Positions 53,411-60,931 of a DNA stretch of 64,000 nucleotides are shown here, piece by piece (position 1 is the first letter of the stretch; each line of letters starts with the position of its first letter). The position numbers and the translations under genes are program-made. Below the pieces are notes generated by a model. The model saw nothing but the letters and a program-made list of their open reading frames with translations, was not told the DNA's origin and searched no databases. This DNA comes from Schaalia sp. Marseille-Q2122 (GTDB lineage: Bacteria > Actinomycetota > Actinomycetes > Actinomycetales > Actinomycetaceae), in contig NZ_CAHJXR010000002.1 of assembly GCF_903645355.1 (NCBI RefSeq), positions 186,001 through 250,000 of the forward strand. Reading direction: 5' to 3'.

Positions 53411-54457
53411 ATGAAGGTTGTCCTGTGTGGACAGTGGCAGACCTGTGCGGGGGCGGCGTTGATCGCTGCTCCCGCACAGGGGTGTGATTCTCCCTCTGAT
53501 CGTGAAGCCTTAGAGGCCGTGGCTCGTGGCATTGTCCAGACGCTGCCTGACGCCCGCGTAGAGTGCCTGCCTTTTGGGCCCGGTGAGGCCTTTGTTGAGG
53601 CCTGCGAGCAGGCGGGCGGGCCTGAGGCCGCCTTCACTGTTCCTTTTGACTGTGAGGATGCGCGCTCCTTGGGTGCTGCTGTGCGTGATCTCGCTGGACG
53701 AGGCCGCCGCAGTGTCATCGAGGCCGGTCACGTGGCCTCTGTCGACCTGTGGTTGTCTTTCCTCGCGGGCCTGGCAGGCCTGTCACCCACCGAAGGTGAG
53801 GCGGAGCTCTCTCTTCCTCGTCTGCGGGAGGGCGTGGGTGGCCTCGTCAAGCGGTGCCGACAGGAGTTGGGGGAGTATGCTCCGATTCTGGCGGCGACGA
53901 CCCTGCGGCCCTTCACGGGGATGGCGTCGATGCTGGCTGTGAATCCTGACCTGACTTCTCGGGAGGATCTTGATGTGGCGATCGTGGGGGAGTGGGTGGC
54001 TGCTCTCGACGCTGCCGATGCCCGCGCGCGCACCTCTGTGCCCTTGGCTGCCGGGGCGCCTCCTCGGGTGAGTACGCTTCCTGGTGGGGGTGCTGGCGGT
54101 GGTATTGGTGCGGTCATTGCTGCCGTGGGTGGGCAGATCGTGGATGCGGGGGACTACCTGCGTGACACTGCTGGATTAGCGCAGATGCTGGAGGATGCCG
54201 ATATGTGCGTCATCCTTGAGCCTTACCTTCACGGTCCGCTGCTGGCGGAGAGCTATGTGCCGACGCTGACGGGGGCGTGTGCTGATTATGCGTTGCCGAC
54301 CCTTGCTGTGGGGGTGGATTCGTCCCTGTCGCGCCATGAGGTTGCCCAGTGGGGTTTGCATGGTGTGATGCTGGGTGCCGATAGTGTGGATGCGTGTGAA
54401 AACCTGGGGGTCCGGGTGGCTCACACCTGGTTGCGTAGGATGAAACGCTCGATATAA
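53411..54457 (+). CDS. Glycerate kinase-like protein, N-terminal motif degenerate
   Basis: A 348-residue member of the glycerate kinase (GlxK/GarK) fold family: the Gly-rich PGGGAGGGIGAVIAAVGGQI near residue 222 and the closing NLGVRVAHTWLRRM fit the family. The usual first strand APDSFKGSLSA is replaced here by CGQWQTCAGAALI, so phosphoryl transfer to glycerate is not assured. Length is slightly below the usual 370-380. It is probably co-transcribed with the dipeptidase upstream. Confidence 0.7.
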   Translation: MKVVLCGQWQTCAGAALIAAPAQGCDSPSDREALEAVARGIVQTLPDARVECLPFGPGEAFVEACEQAGGPEAAFTVPFDCEDARSLGAAVRDLAGRGRRSVIEAGHVASVDLWLSFLAGLAGLSPTEGEAELSLPRLREGVGGLVKRCRQELGEYAPILAATTLRPFTGMASMLAVNPDLTSREDLDVAIVGEWVAALDAADARARTSVPLAAGAPPRVSTLPGGGAGGGIGAVIAAVGGQIVDAGDYLRDTAGLAQMLEDADMCVILEPYLHGPLLAESYVPTLTGACADYALPTLAVGVDSSLSRHEVAQWGLHGVMLGADSVDACENLGVRVAHTWLRRMKRSI

Positions 54458-54558
54458 AACTGCTCTCATTTCTGGGGAAAGTGGCAGGTTTGATATGCCA
54501 TATCCTTCAAAAGACACGTAGGCTGGTCCTACATCATTGATTCCGAATGAGGAGAAAC

Positions 54559-54912
54559 ATGTCCGAGAATACGTCGGAACTGAGCACCCACGAGGTCTTG
54601 CTGACCGATGTGGCTGCCGCCAAGGTCAAGAGCCTGCTGGAGCAGGAGGGCCGTGACGATCTGCGCCTGCGCGTTTCCGTCCAGCCCGGTGGCTGCTCGG
54701 GCCTGATCTACCAGCTGTACTTTGATGACCGCCTGCTTGAGGGTGACGCCGTCCGTGACTTTGATGGCGTTGAGGTTGTCGTTGACCGCATGAGCGCCCC
54801 CTACCTTGCTGGCGCTTCGATCGACTTCGCTGACTCCATCGAGCGCCAGGGGTTCACCATTGATAACCCCAATGCGAAGAACACCTGCGCCTGCGGCGAG
54901 TCCTTCCACTGA
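54559..54912 (+). CDS. erpA: Iron-sulfur cluster insertion protein (ErpA/HesB type)
   Basis: A-type Fe-S carrier that delivers clusters to apo-enzymes. The 117-residue product has VLLTDVAAAKVKSLLEQEG, the first ligand in GGCSGLIYQL, and the C-terminal pair in TCACGESF; the three cysteines are spaced as in the family. A GAGGAGAAAC site sits right before ATG 54559. The FKBP lipoprotein gene follows after 15 bases. Confidence 0.93.
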   Translation: MSENTSELSTHEVLLTDVAAAKVKSLLEQEGRDDLRLRVSVQPGGCSGLIYQLYFDDRLLEGDAVRDFDGVEVVVDRMSAPYLAGASIDFADSIERQGFTIDNPNAKNTCACGESFH

Positions 54913-54927
54913 GCGGCCCCTCCACCG

Positions 54928-55869
54928 ATGATGAAGAAGACTTTGAGCTGGGCGGCACTGGCTGTGCTCGCCACTTTCTCCTTGGCTGCCTGTTCGAGCA
55001 ACCTGCCTCAGTCGGGTGCTACTGAACAGTCAGGGACCACGCAGTCCGCACCGAGTGATGCTGCGCCGACCGTTGATCGCTCCGGTGAGGGGAACTTCCC
55101 GGCAGTGACCGGAGGCTTTGGTGAAAAGCCGACGATTTCGGCTGGCGAGGGCGAGGCCCCTGCCGTCGTTTCCGCTAAGACCCTCGTTGAGGGGGATGGC
55201 AAGGTTGTGGGCGAGAATGACTTCGTGCTCGTCAACTACGCCGGTGTCCTGTGGGATGGTACGCCCTTTGATTCCTCTTTTGAGCGTGGTGAGCCGATTG
55301 CCTTCTCGCTCAACGGCGTGATCCCTGGGTGGAAGTACGGTCTGGCTGAGCAGAAGGTCGGTGACCGCGTTGAGCTGGTCATCCCCGCGCAGTGGGGCTA
55401 TGGCGAGCAGGGCACGCAGAACATTCCTGGTGGTTCCACACTGGTGTTCGTTGTGGACATTCTCCAAAGCGTTGATCCCGTTGATAATTCTGCGGTGAAG
55501 GACGCAAAGCCTGTTGATGCTCAGCTGCCTGCCGGAGTGACCGTTGAGGGTGCACTCGGCGAGGAACCGACTGTGACCTACGCGAAGGCTGATACGCCTG
55601 CTGCTGAAGGTTTCACCGTCCTGGCGGAGGGTAAGGGCGCGGCCATTACCGACAAGGACTACGTCGTGTACCAGGTGAAGGGTGCTTTGCAGGGTTCGGA
55701 TACCCCGCCTCCTGCTACCTGGGAGCAAGCGCAGATCCTCCAGCCCGGGGCTGCCCCGCTGGCAGGTAAGACCGTGGGTTCTCGCCTGCTGTACATCAAC
55801 CCAGGGAACGAGCAGCAGCTCGCCTCGGCAGCAGTTATCGATGTCCTTGCTGTCATGAGCCTGCCTTGA
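54928..55869 (+). CDS. FKBP-type peptidyl-prolyl isomerase lipoprotein
   Basis: A 313-residue exported foldase. The signal ends in the lipobox LAAC (Cys22), then comes a Ser/Thr/Gln-rich linker, then an FKBP domain (about 90-190) with VNYAGVLWDGTPFDSSFERG, VIPGWKYGLAEQKVGDRVEL, IPAQWGYGEQ and STLVFVVDIL. Residues 195-313 look like a second, decayed FKBP-like unit. It probably helps fold proteins outside the membrane. It is the last gene before a hairpin (55913). Confidence 0.92.
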   Translation: MMKKTLSWAALAVLATFSLAACSSNLPQSGATEQSGTTQSAPSDAAPTVDRSGEGNFPAVTGGFGEKPTISAGEGEAPAVVSAKTLVEGDGKVVGENDFVLVNYAGVLWDGTPFDSSFERGEPIAFSLNGVIPGWKYGLAEQKVGDRVELVIPAQWGYGEQGTQNIPGGSTLVFVVDILQSVDPVDNSAVKDAKPVDAQLPAGVTVEGALGEEPTVTYAKADTPAAEGFTVLAEGKGAAITDKDYVVYQVKGALQGSDTPPPATWEQAQILQPGAAPLAGKTVGSRLLYINPGNEQQLASAAVIDVLAVMSLP

Positions 55870-55912
55870 TGTATTCGCCGCACTCCTGAGGAGTGGGGGA
55901 TGCTGAGTGTCT

Positions 55913-55950
55913 CAAGCGGGCGAGTCCTGAGGTCAGGATTTGCCCGCTTG
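55913..55950. terminator. Compound hairpin after the FKBP gene
   Basis: CAAGCGGGC pairs with GCCCGCTTG around an inner TCCTGA/TCAGGA helix. No T run follows. It may stabilise or end the FKBP transcript before the receiver-like gene. Confidence 0.55.
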
Positions 55951-56058
55951 GGGCGTACAATGGGCATGTTCATTGAGCGGGCGTACTGCGCCTGACTTCA
56001 ATTCGGAGCCCCACATCGCTCGTAGTGAGCACACGGTTGATACGGAGGAAAGGCCCCC

Positions 56059-56445
56059 ATGTCCGACGCACAGGTCAATGTCCTGCTCTTTAGCGACGAT
56101 AGCGATACCCGCAAGGCAATTAAGGACGCCGTTGGTGTGCGCGCCTCCAAGGATGCTCCTACGATCGTGTGGCACGAGGCTGCGACCGCCTATGGTGTGC
56201 ACGATCTGATGGATTCGGTAGAGTTCGTTGCGCTGGTTCTCGATGCTGAATCGCCTAAGGAAGGCGGCCTGTCCATTGCCCGTGAACTGGCGACCACCCG
56301 TGAGGAATTGCCGCCCCTGGTGGTGCTGACCGCTCGTCCTCAGGATGAATGGTTGGCAACTTGGGCGGGTGCTGCTGTCACTATCCCCGCGCCTTTTGAT
56401 CCGATCGTTGTTCAAGAGTCGATTGCCAAGGTGCTGAGCGCCTGA
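56059..56445 (+). CDS. Stand-alone receiver-like protein
   Basis: A 128-residue protein with the CheY-like alternation of strands and helices: acidic pocket FSDDSDTRKAI (Asp13, Asp14), the likely phospho-acceptor in VLDAES (Asp62) and the Thr in VVLTAR. The conserved Lys-Pro near the end is replaced by APF (IPAPFDP), so phosphorylation chemistry may be lost. There is no output domain. GGAGGAAAGG precedes the ATG. Short single-domain response regulators of this kind occur across actinobacteria; the partner is unknown and no histidine kinase is nearby. Confidence 0.75.
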   Translation: MSDAQVNVLLFSDDSDTRKAIKDAVGVRASKDAPTIVWHEAATAYGVHDLMDSVEFVALVLDAESPKEGGLSIARELATTREELPPLVVLTARPQDEWLATWAGAAVTIPAPFDPIVVQESIAKVLSA

Positions 56446-56484
56446 GTTCTTCGCTGTGAGGGTGTGAACTTCTCTATGTGATAG

Positions 56485-56522
56485 CCCTTGTGGGGTGAAA
56501 CCACGGTTTCACCCCACAGGGG
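56485..56522. terminator. Terminator after the receiver-like gene
   Basis: TGTGGGGTGAAACC pairs with GGTTTCACCCCACA, extended by CCC/GGG, in a very stable hairpin 40 bases after the stop. Confidence 0.8.
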
Positions 56523-57089
56523 CCTGTTGTTGTGTGGGGCGAATGTCTAGGATTCTTTGACTTGCCAGGGGTGAGTCCTCGGCATTGGCGAAGCGTCACC
56601 GCCGCTGGCGGCAGTAGACAATGTTGCTTGCACGGCGTGCGCTGAATGCCCTGCGCGCCCCTCACTGCACATAACTCGCGCATCTGGGCACTAGGTGCGG
56701 TACGCGCAGTGGGTAAGTCAACATCGAATACATTGTGCATAAGAACGTTCTGGTGCTCCTGCCTCTCCGGCATCTGCCGAGCAGATACGCCCGAGGTGCT
56801 TTTGCGTGGGCACAGACAACGGGACTACGCCCCCTCCTTCTCCCCAGGCATGAGTGAGGAGCAACTAGCCGTATATCCGCGCGGACTCCACGAAAAACAA
56901 CCCTCAAGCACGAGGCGAGTAACCCGACTGGGTGGGGTATTCGCGCGCAATACTCGGCACGTCTCGTAATATTTCTTTCATTTATGCATGTCAGACACTA
57001 TTTGAGACACAATGGGGGCTGAGGGTGGCGGCCCCCACAATAGAGGCAGCAACTGTTGCTTTCCCTACAGAATTGAGATGGAGGGTCCT
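56523..57089. other. Long gap upstream of the TAP-like peptidase
   Basis: About 570 bases with only unconvincing short frames lacking ribosome sites. The right end (56970-57010) is A/T-rich with TGTCAGACACTATTTGAGACA, an imperfect dyad that may be a promoter or operator of the peptidase gene. The rest may be decayed sequence. Confidence 0.45.
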
Positions 57090-59720
57090 ATGAAAACTTC
57101 GCCTCGCGCACTGGCTACTCTCACCGGCAGCCTCGCTGCATCCCTGATCGCAGCCACACTAGCGCCCGCCAGCGCCCTCGCTACGCCACTACACTCACAG
57201 TTGGCTTTGCCGCTCTCTGTCCTCAGCACCAACGATGGAGGCTCAGGTGGCGCCGACGCGGACAGTACGGACACCACCGGCCAGGACAGCTCCGGCCCTG
57301 CCCAGCCGCCAGCGAATGAGGGAGCGGCAACGCAAGATCCAGATAGCACGCTACGCTCTGAGGACGCTGACAGCGTCACGGAAGAAAGGGCCATCGCCTC
57401 GTCGGTCCAACACGGCGTGCCCGTTCCTGATCCCCTCAACTTCGCGGCAATCACCGCCGAAGCAGACAACTACCTCATGCCCGCCTCCGCCGACCGCTTC
57501 AAGAACGCTGACGGCACCTACACCATCGGACGCCCCACTCCCGGCGGCCCCGCAGCTGGCGCAACCACCGCAGGCCTCGAAGAGTTCTACTCCCAGAAGA
57601 TCGAATGGGGCCCCTGCGCACCCTTCGCGCCCGACGGAAAAAGCTACTCCGTTGACGACGCCGAATGCGGATACCTCATCGTTCCTCTCAACTACGACCA
57701 GCCCCAAGGTCCCACCATTGCCATCGGCCTACTGAAAGTCCCCGCGCGCGAACCCGACAAGCGCATCGGAACGATCTTCACCGACCCAGGCGGCCCCGGT
57801 GCCTCGGGTATGGCTTCGGCCCTGTCAGCCCTCAAAGCCACCGGCGTTGTGCGCGATCGCTTCGACTACATCGGCTTTGATCCTCGCGGCGTATCCTCCT
57901 CACTGCCGATGATCCGCTGCCAGTCCTCCCACGCCTTCGATATTCAGCGCCAAGGCTCTGATCTGCTCAGTGCCAACCAAAAGAACTCGGTGCTTGAGTA
58001 CAACACTCAAGAGTGCTACACCAACACCGGTAAGGGATTTACAGGCATCAACGGCAAGAGCTTCATCGACAATGTCGGTACCCGCAATGTCATCCGCGAC
58101 CTTGATGTGGCTCGCGCCGCCGTCGGCGACCCGAAGATTAACTACCTGGGCTACTCCTACGGCACTTCCATCGGCTACCAGTACGCCATGGAATTCCCCG
58201 ACAATATCCGTGCCATGATCCTCGATGGCGTCGTCAACCCCTTCGAAAACAACGCCGAAGAAGCCAAGAAATACGAAGACTACACGGCCAACACCAGCCA
58301 GGGGCTATCCTCTGAACTCGCCCAACTCCAAGGATTCCAATCCACCTTCAAGCAATTCCTCACCACCTGCGCAGCAAACGACGGCTTCGACCTCGGCGGG
58401 GAAGAGATCCCCTGCGCAGTGGGCACCTCGGATAACCTCGACGAACTGATGGCCAACTACCAGGCGATCGCACAAAAAGCCTGGGGCGCAACGACCTACG
58501 CCACCACGGAAACAACCCCTCGTCCGGTCTCCTTCAAGGACCTCACCCAGGGCACTATCCAGGCAATGTACGACGAAGGGAACTGGCCCTTCCTCAACAT
58601 GGCCCTCAACGAGCTCAAGGAACACAACACCGGCGACATCATCATGCTGCTCGCTGACGCGTACTACGAACGCGATGACGAAGGAAAGTACAGCTTCTTC
58701 AACCCCGCTTTCCAAAGCATCTGGTGCACCGACGCGGGCACGCCCGAAGGCGCCAACGAATTGGCCGCAGCACGCAAGCGCCTCGAAGACCAATACGCCA
58801 TCGCCCCCTTCGTCGACCCTGGGAAGAATCCTGATGGCACCCAGCGAGGCCTTGAGCCCGAAGCTGACTGGTGCACCTACTACAGCACCCAGCAGACTCT
58901 GCCCAAGGGCAAGAGCCTGACAGCAATGCCTAATATCCTCGTCGTCTCCACGACCTACGACCCTGCCACCCCCTACCAAGACGGTGTTATTGCCGCACAC
59001 GCCCTGGGCGGCACCCTGCTGACCGTGGCAGCGAATACGCACTGCTCCTACACGGCCGGCGCCGGAGACTGCGCCGCCGAAGTTGGCGACCGCTACTTCG
59101 TGGATCTGGTGGTTCCCACCGATCAGACCGGTGAAACCAATGTCTCAACAAAAGACATCTTCTCCAACGTCATCACCGCAAATGAGTGCCAGATCCACTC
59201 CTTCCGTCCCCAAACCGCCATCGCACCCGCCTCGGGCGCTGCGGGAACGACGGTCCCAGTCACGGTCAGTGGTCTGGTGCGCAACACCGACTATCAACTG
59301 ACCCTCCCCGCTGGCTACACCCTCGCCTCCATCGTGAAGGCCAATACCGAGGGGATCGCCTCCTTCTCAGTGACCATTCCAGCGAACGCAACCCCAGGGG
59401 AGGTGAAGGTGTCGGTCAGCCCCGCTGACCTGAGCGCCAACGATCCGGCAGTCACAGCTGAGGGTGTCCTGACCATCGTCACCCCATCCCCTTCCACTGA
59501 CAGCACTCAGCAGGGCAATGGAAACACCCCTGGTGTCACTCATGAGCCCTCAGGCGCGGACAATGCTACTGGCCGCAGCGATCAGAAGGCCGCCGCCTCC
59601 CAGGGGAAGAAGAAGGGCGCGAGCCTGGCCTCCACGGGTACCACCGCAAGTGCCGCCATGCTTCTTGTGCTCATGCTGCTTGCTGGAGCTGCCTCAGTCC
59701 GGGTGCTCAGCCGCCACTGA
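57090..59720 (+). CDS. Wall-anchored alpha/beta-hydrolase, tripeptidyl aminopeptidase (TAP) type
   Basis: An 876-residue surface peptidase. After a signal peptide (to about residue 31) and a Gly/Asp/Ser-rich linker comes an S33-type hydrolase: GPCAPF..AECGYLIVPLNYDQP, oxyanion region TDPGGPGASG, nucleophile elbow GYSYGTS, the Asp in TTYDPATPY and the His in ANTHCSYTAGAGDC (TAP-like C-terminal unit). An Ig-like domain follows (about 710-795). The end has LASTG, a hydrophobic helix and an Arg/His tail for sortase anchoring. Most relatives are secreted or lipid-anchored; wall anchoring plus the Ig unit is notable. ATG 57090 follows GGAGGG. Confidence 0.92.
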   Translation: MKTSPRALATLTGSLAASLIAATLAPASALATPLHSQLALPLSVLSTNDGGSGGADADSTDTTGQDSSGPAQPPANEGAATQDPDSTLRSEDADSVTEERAIASSVQHGVPVPDPLNFAAITAEADNYLMPASADRFKNADGTYTIGRPTPGGPAAGATTAGLEEFYSQKIEWGPCAPFAPDGKSYSVDDAECGYLIVPLNYDQPQGPTIAIGLLKVPAREPDKRIGTIFTDPGGPGASGMASALSALKATGVVRDRFDYIGFDPRGVSSSLPMIRCQSSHAFDIQRQGSDLLSANQKNSVLEYNTQECYTNTGKGFTGINGKSFIDNVGTRNVIRDLDVARAAVGDPKINYLGYSYGTSIGYQYAMEFPDNIRAMILDGVVNPFENNAEEAKKYEDYTANTSQGLSSELAQLQGFQSTFKQFLTTCAANDGFDLGGEEIPCAVGTSDNLDELMANYQAIAQKAWGATTYATTETTPRPVSFKDLTQGTIQAMYDEGNWPFLNMALNELKEHNTGDIIMLLADAYYERDDEGKYSFFNPAFQSIWCTDAGTPEGANELAAARKRLEDQYAIAPFVDPGKNPDGTQRGLEPEADWCTYYSTQQTLPKGKSLTAMPNILVVSTTYDPATPYQDGVIAAHALGGTLLTVAANTHCSYTAGAGDCAAEVGDRYFVDLVVPTDQTGETNVSTKDIFSNVITANECQIHSFRPQTAIAPASGAAGTTVPVTVSGLVRNTDYQLTLPAGYTLASIVKANTEGIASFSVTIPANATPGEVKVSVSPADLSANDPAVTAEGVLTIVTPSPSTDSTQQGNGNTPGVTHEPSGADNATGRSDQKAAASQGKKKGASLASTGTTASAAMLLVLMLLAGAASVRVLSRH

Positions 59721-59753
59721 GCCCTAGCTGCAGTATCCCGCCATGACGATAGG

Positions 59754-59800
59754 ATGTGAGGGGTGAAGATCTCTGCCGTGAGACTTCACCCCTCACATCG
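59754..59800 (+). terminator. Terminator after the TAP-like peptidase
   Basis: GATGTGAGGGGTGAAG pairs perfectly with CTTCACCCCTCACATC (16 bp) around a 15-base loop. The T-poor tail suggests a stem-driven terminator. Confidence 0.78.
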
Positions 59801-59895
59801 TCTGACGCTCTGAAAAGCCGTGCTCCCCGGTGAAAGCTGCTAGCGTGGACGATGCCACTGAACTCTCAGTGACTGGGAGCAGAAAGGATATACAG

Positions 59896-60339
59896 ATGCC
59901 GCTTCCCAGCATGACCTACGACCGGGTGAAAGCCCTGCTCGATCGTGAAGGCCTCACCTACGATGTTGATGCCTCCGACGGCGACATCACCTTCGGTTTC
60001 ATCAATATGATGGTGTGGATCAACCTTGATGAGCGCACTCTTCGCTCCACAGGAGCCTGGCGTGGCCGCTCCACCGACCCCCGTGACGCTGAGAAGATGA
60101 TTGCGATCGCTCACGGCATTAACTCCACGCAGAACTTCCCGAAGGTCTACGTCCAAGGTGACGGTAGCGATAATGAACCCTTCAGCATGCTCATGGAGCA
60201 TTCCTACCCCGTGACCTTGGGAATGTCAGATGAGCAGTTGGAGGAGTATTTCAATGCCTCAATGGGCATGTTCTTCTCTGTTGCGGACGCCTGCGCCCAA
60301 GAACTTCCCCACCTCGTGACCTGGTCGGAAGAGGAGTAA
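59896..60339 (+). CDS. YbjN-domain protein (first of a pair)
   Basis: A 147-residue soluble protein of the YbjN/type-III-chaperone-like fold: helix MTYDRVKALLDREGLTYD, strands DITFGFINMMVWINLDE, a loop with GAWRGR, and the C-terminal SDEQLEEYFNASMGMFFSVA. AAAGGA lies about ten bases before ATG 59896. The related second gene follows after five bases. In other bacteria YbjN is linked to stress and motility; its role in actinobacteria is not established. Confidence 0.8.
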   Translation: MPLPSMTYDRVKALLDREGLTYDVDASDGDITFGFINMMVWINLDERTLRSTGAWRGRSTDPRDAEKMIAIAHGINSTQNFPKVYVQGDGSDNEPFSMLMEHSYPVTLGMSDEQLEEYFNASMGMFFSVADACAQELPHLVTWSEEE

Positions 60340-60344
60340 CGCTC

Positions 60345-60824
60345 ATGTGGTTTAAGAAAAAAGACGAAGCATCTGACGGCCCTACCCCCACTCCCGTCAC
60401 CTTCGAACGTATTGGTCAGTCCCTCAGCCGACTCGAATGGCATTACGAGGCTGACGAGACCTACTACCGCGCCTTCTTCGACGGCTACGCAACGGTCTTT
60501 GAGTGTTCCGACAGCGGCAATCTTTTCTCTGTCTACAGCTGGTCCTCCGGCTACTTCGACGGGGAGCATCGCTTCCCAGAAGCCCTCCAGTGGGCAAGTC
60601 AGTGGAATGCGAACACCCTCTTTGGCACCGCGCGTCCCTATATGGACGAGGATAAGGATGTCATCATGCGAGTGGACACCTCCTTCCTGTGCGGAGCGGG
60701 TCTGACCGATGAGCAGCTCGACGAATTCCTCCAAATCGCTGTTGCCTGCAATGTGCAAGCGATCGAGAAATACGTTGGAGACCTCGGGCTGGAGCGCCGC
60801 GAAGCGCCGCAGAATAATAGCTAG
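60345..60824 (+). CDS. YbjN-domain protein (second of a pair)
   Basis: A 159-residue protein starting with a Lys-rich segment and then the same fold: VTFERIGQSLSRLEWHYEAD, YYRAFFDGYATVFECSD, SYxxx-type strands and LTDEQLDEFLQIAVACNVQAI. It starts five bases after its neighbour, with a GAGGAG site in the end of that gene. The paired helix-sheet layout suggests tandem duplication and a hetero-oligomer. A hairpin follows. Confidence 0.8.
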   Translation: MWFKKKDEASDGPTPTPVTFERIGQSLSRLEWHYEADETYYRAFFDGYATVFECSDSGNLFSVYSWSSGYFDGEHRFPEALQWASQWNANTLFGTARPYMDEDKDVIMRVDTSFLCGAGLTDEQLDEFLQIAVACNVQAIEKYVGDLGLERREAPQNNS

Positions 60825-60863
60825 GTCCCGCTTCGAGTAACCCCCACAGTCAACGAACCCCAC

Positions 60864-60898
60864 AGGGCGTGCCTCCCTACCCGGGGATGGCACGCCCT
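60864..60898 (+). terminator. Terminator after the YbjN pair
   Basis: AGGGCGTGCC pairs with GGCACGCCCT (10 bp) around a 15-base loop; CTTGTG follows. Confidence 0.7.
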
Positions 60899-60931
60899 CT
60901 TGTGCGCCTTACGCTTGGATGAGCACCACAC

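Noticed and set aside
56646-56969. Short frames in the gap before the TAP-like peptidase as genes
   Set aside because: Rare-looking composition, no ribosome site, overlapping frames on both strands, no family motif.
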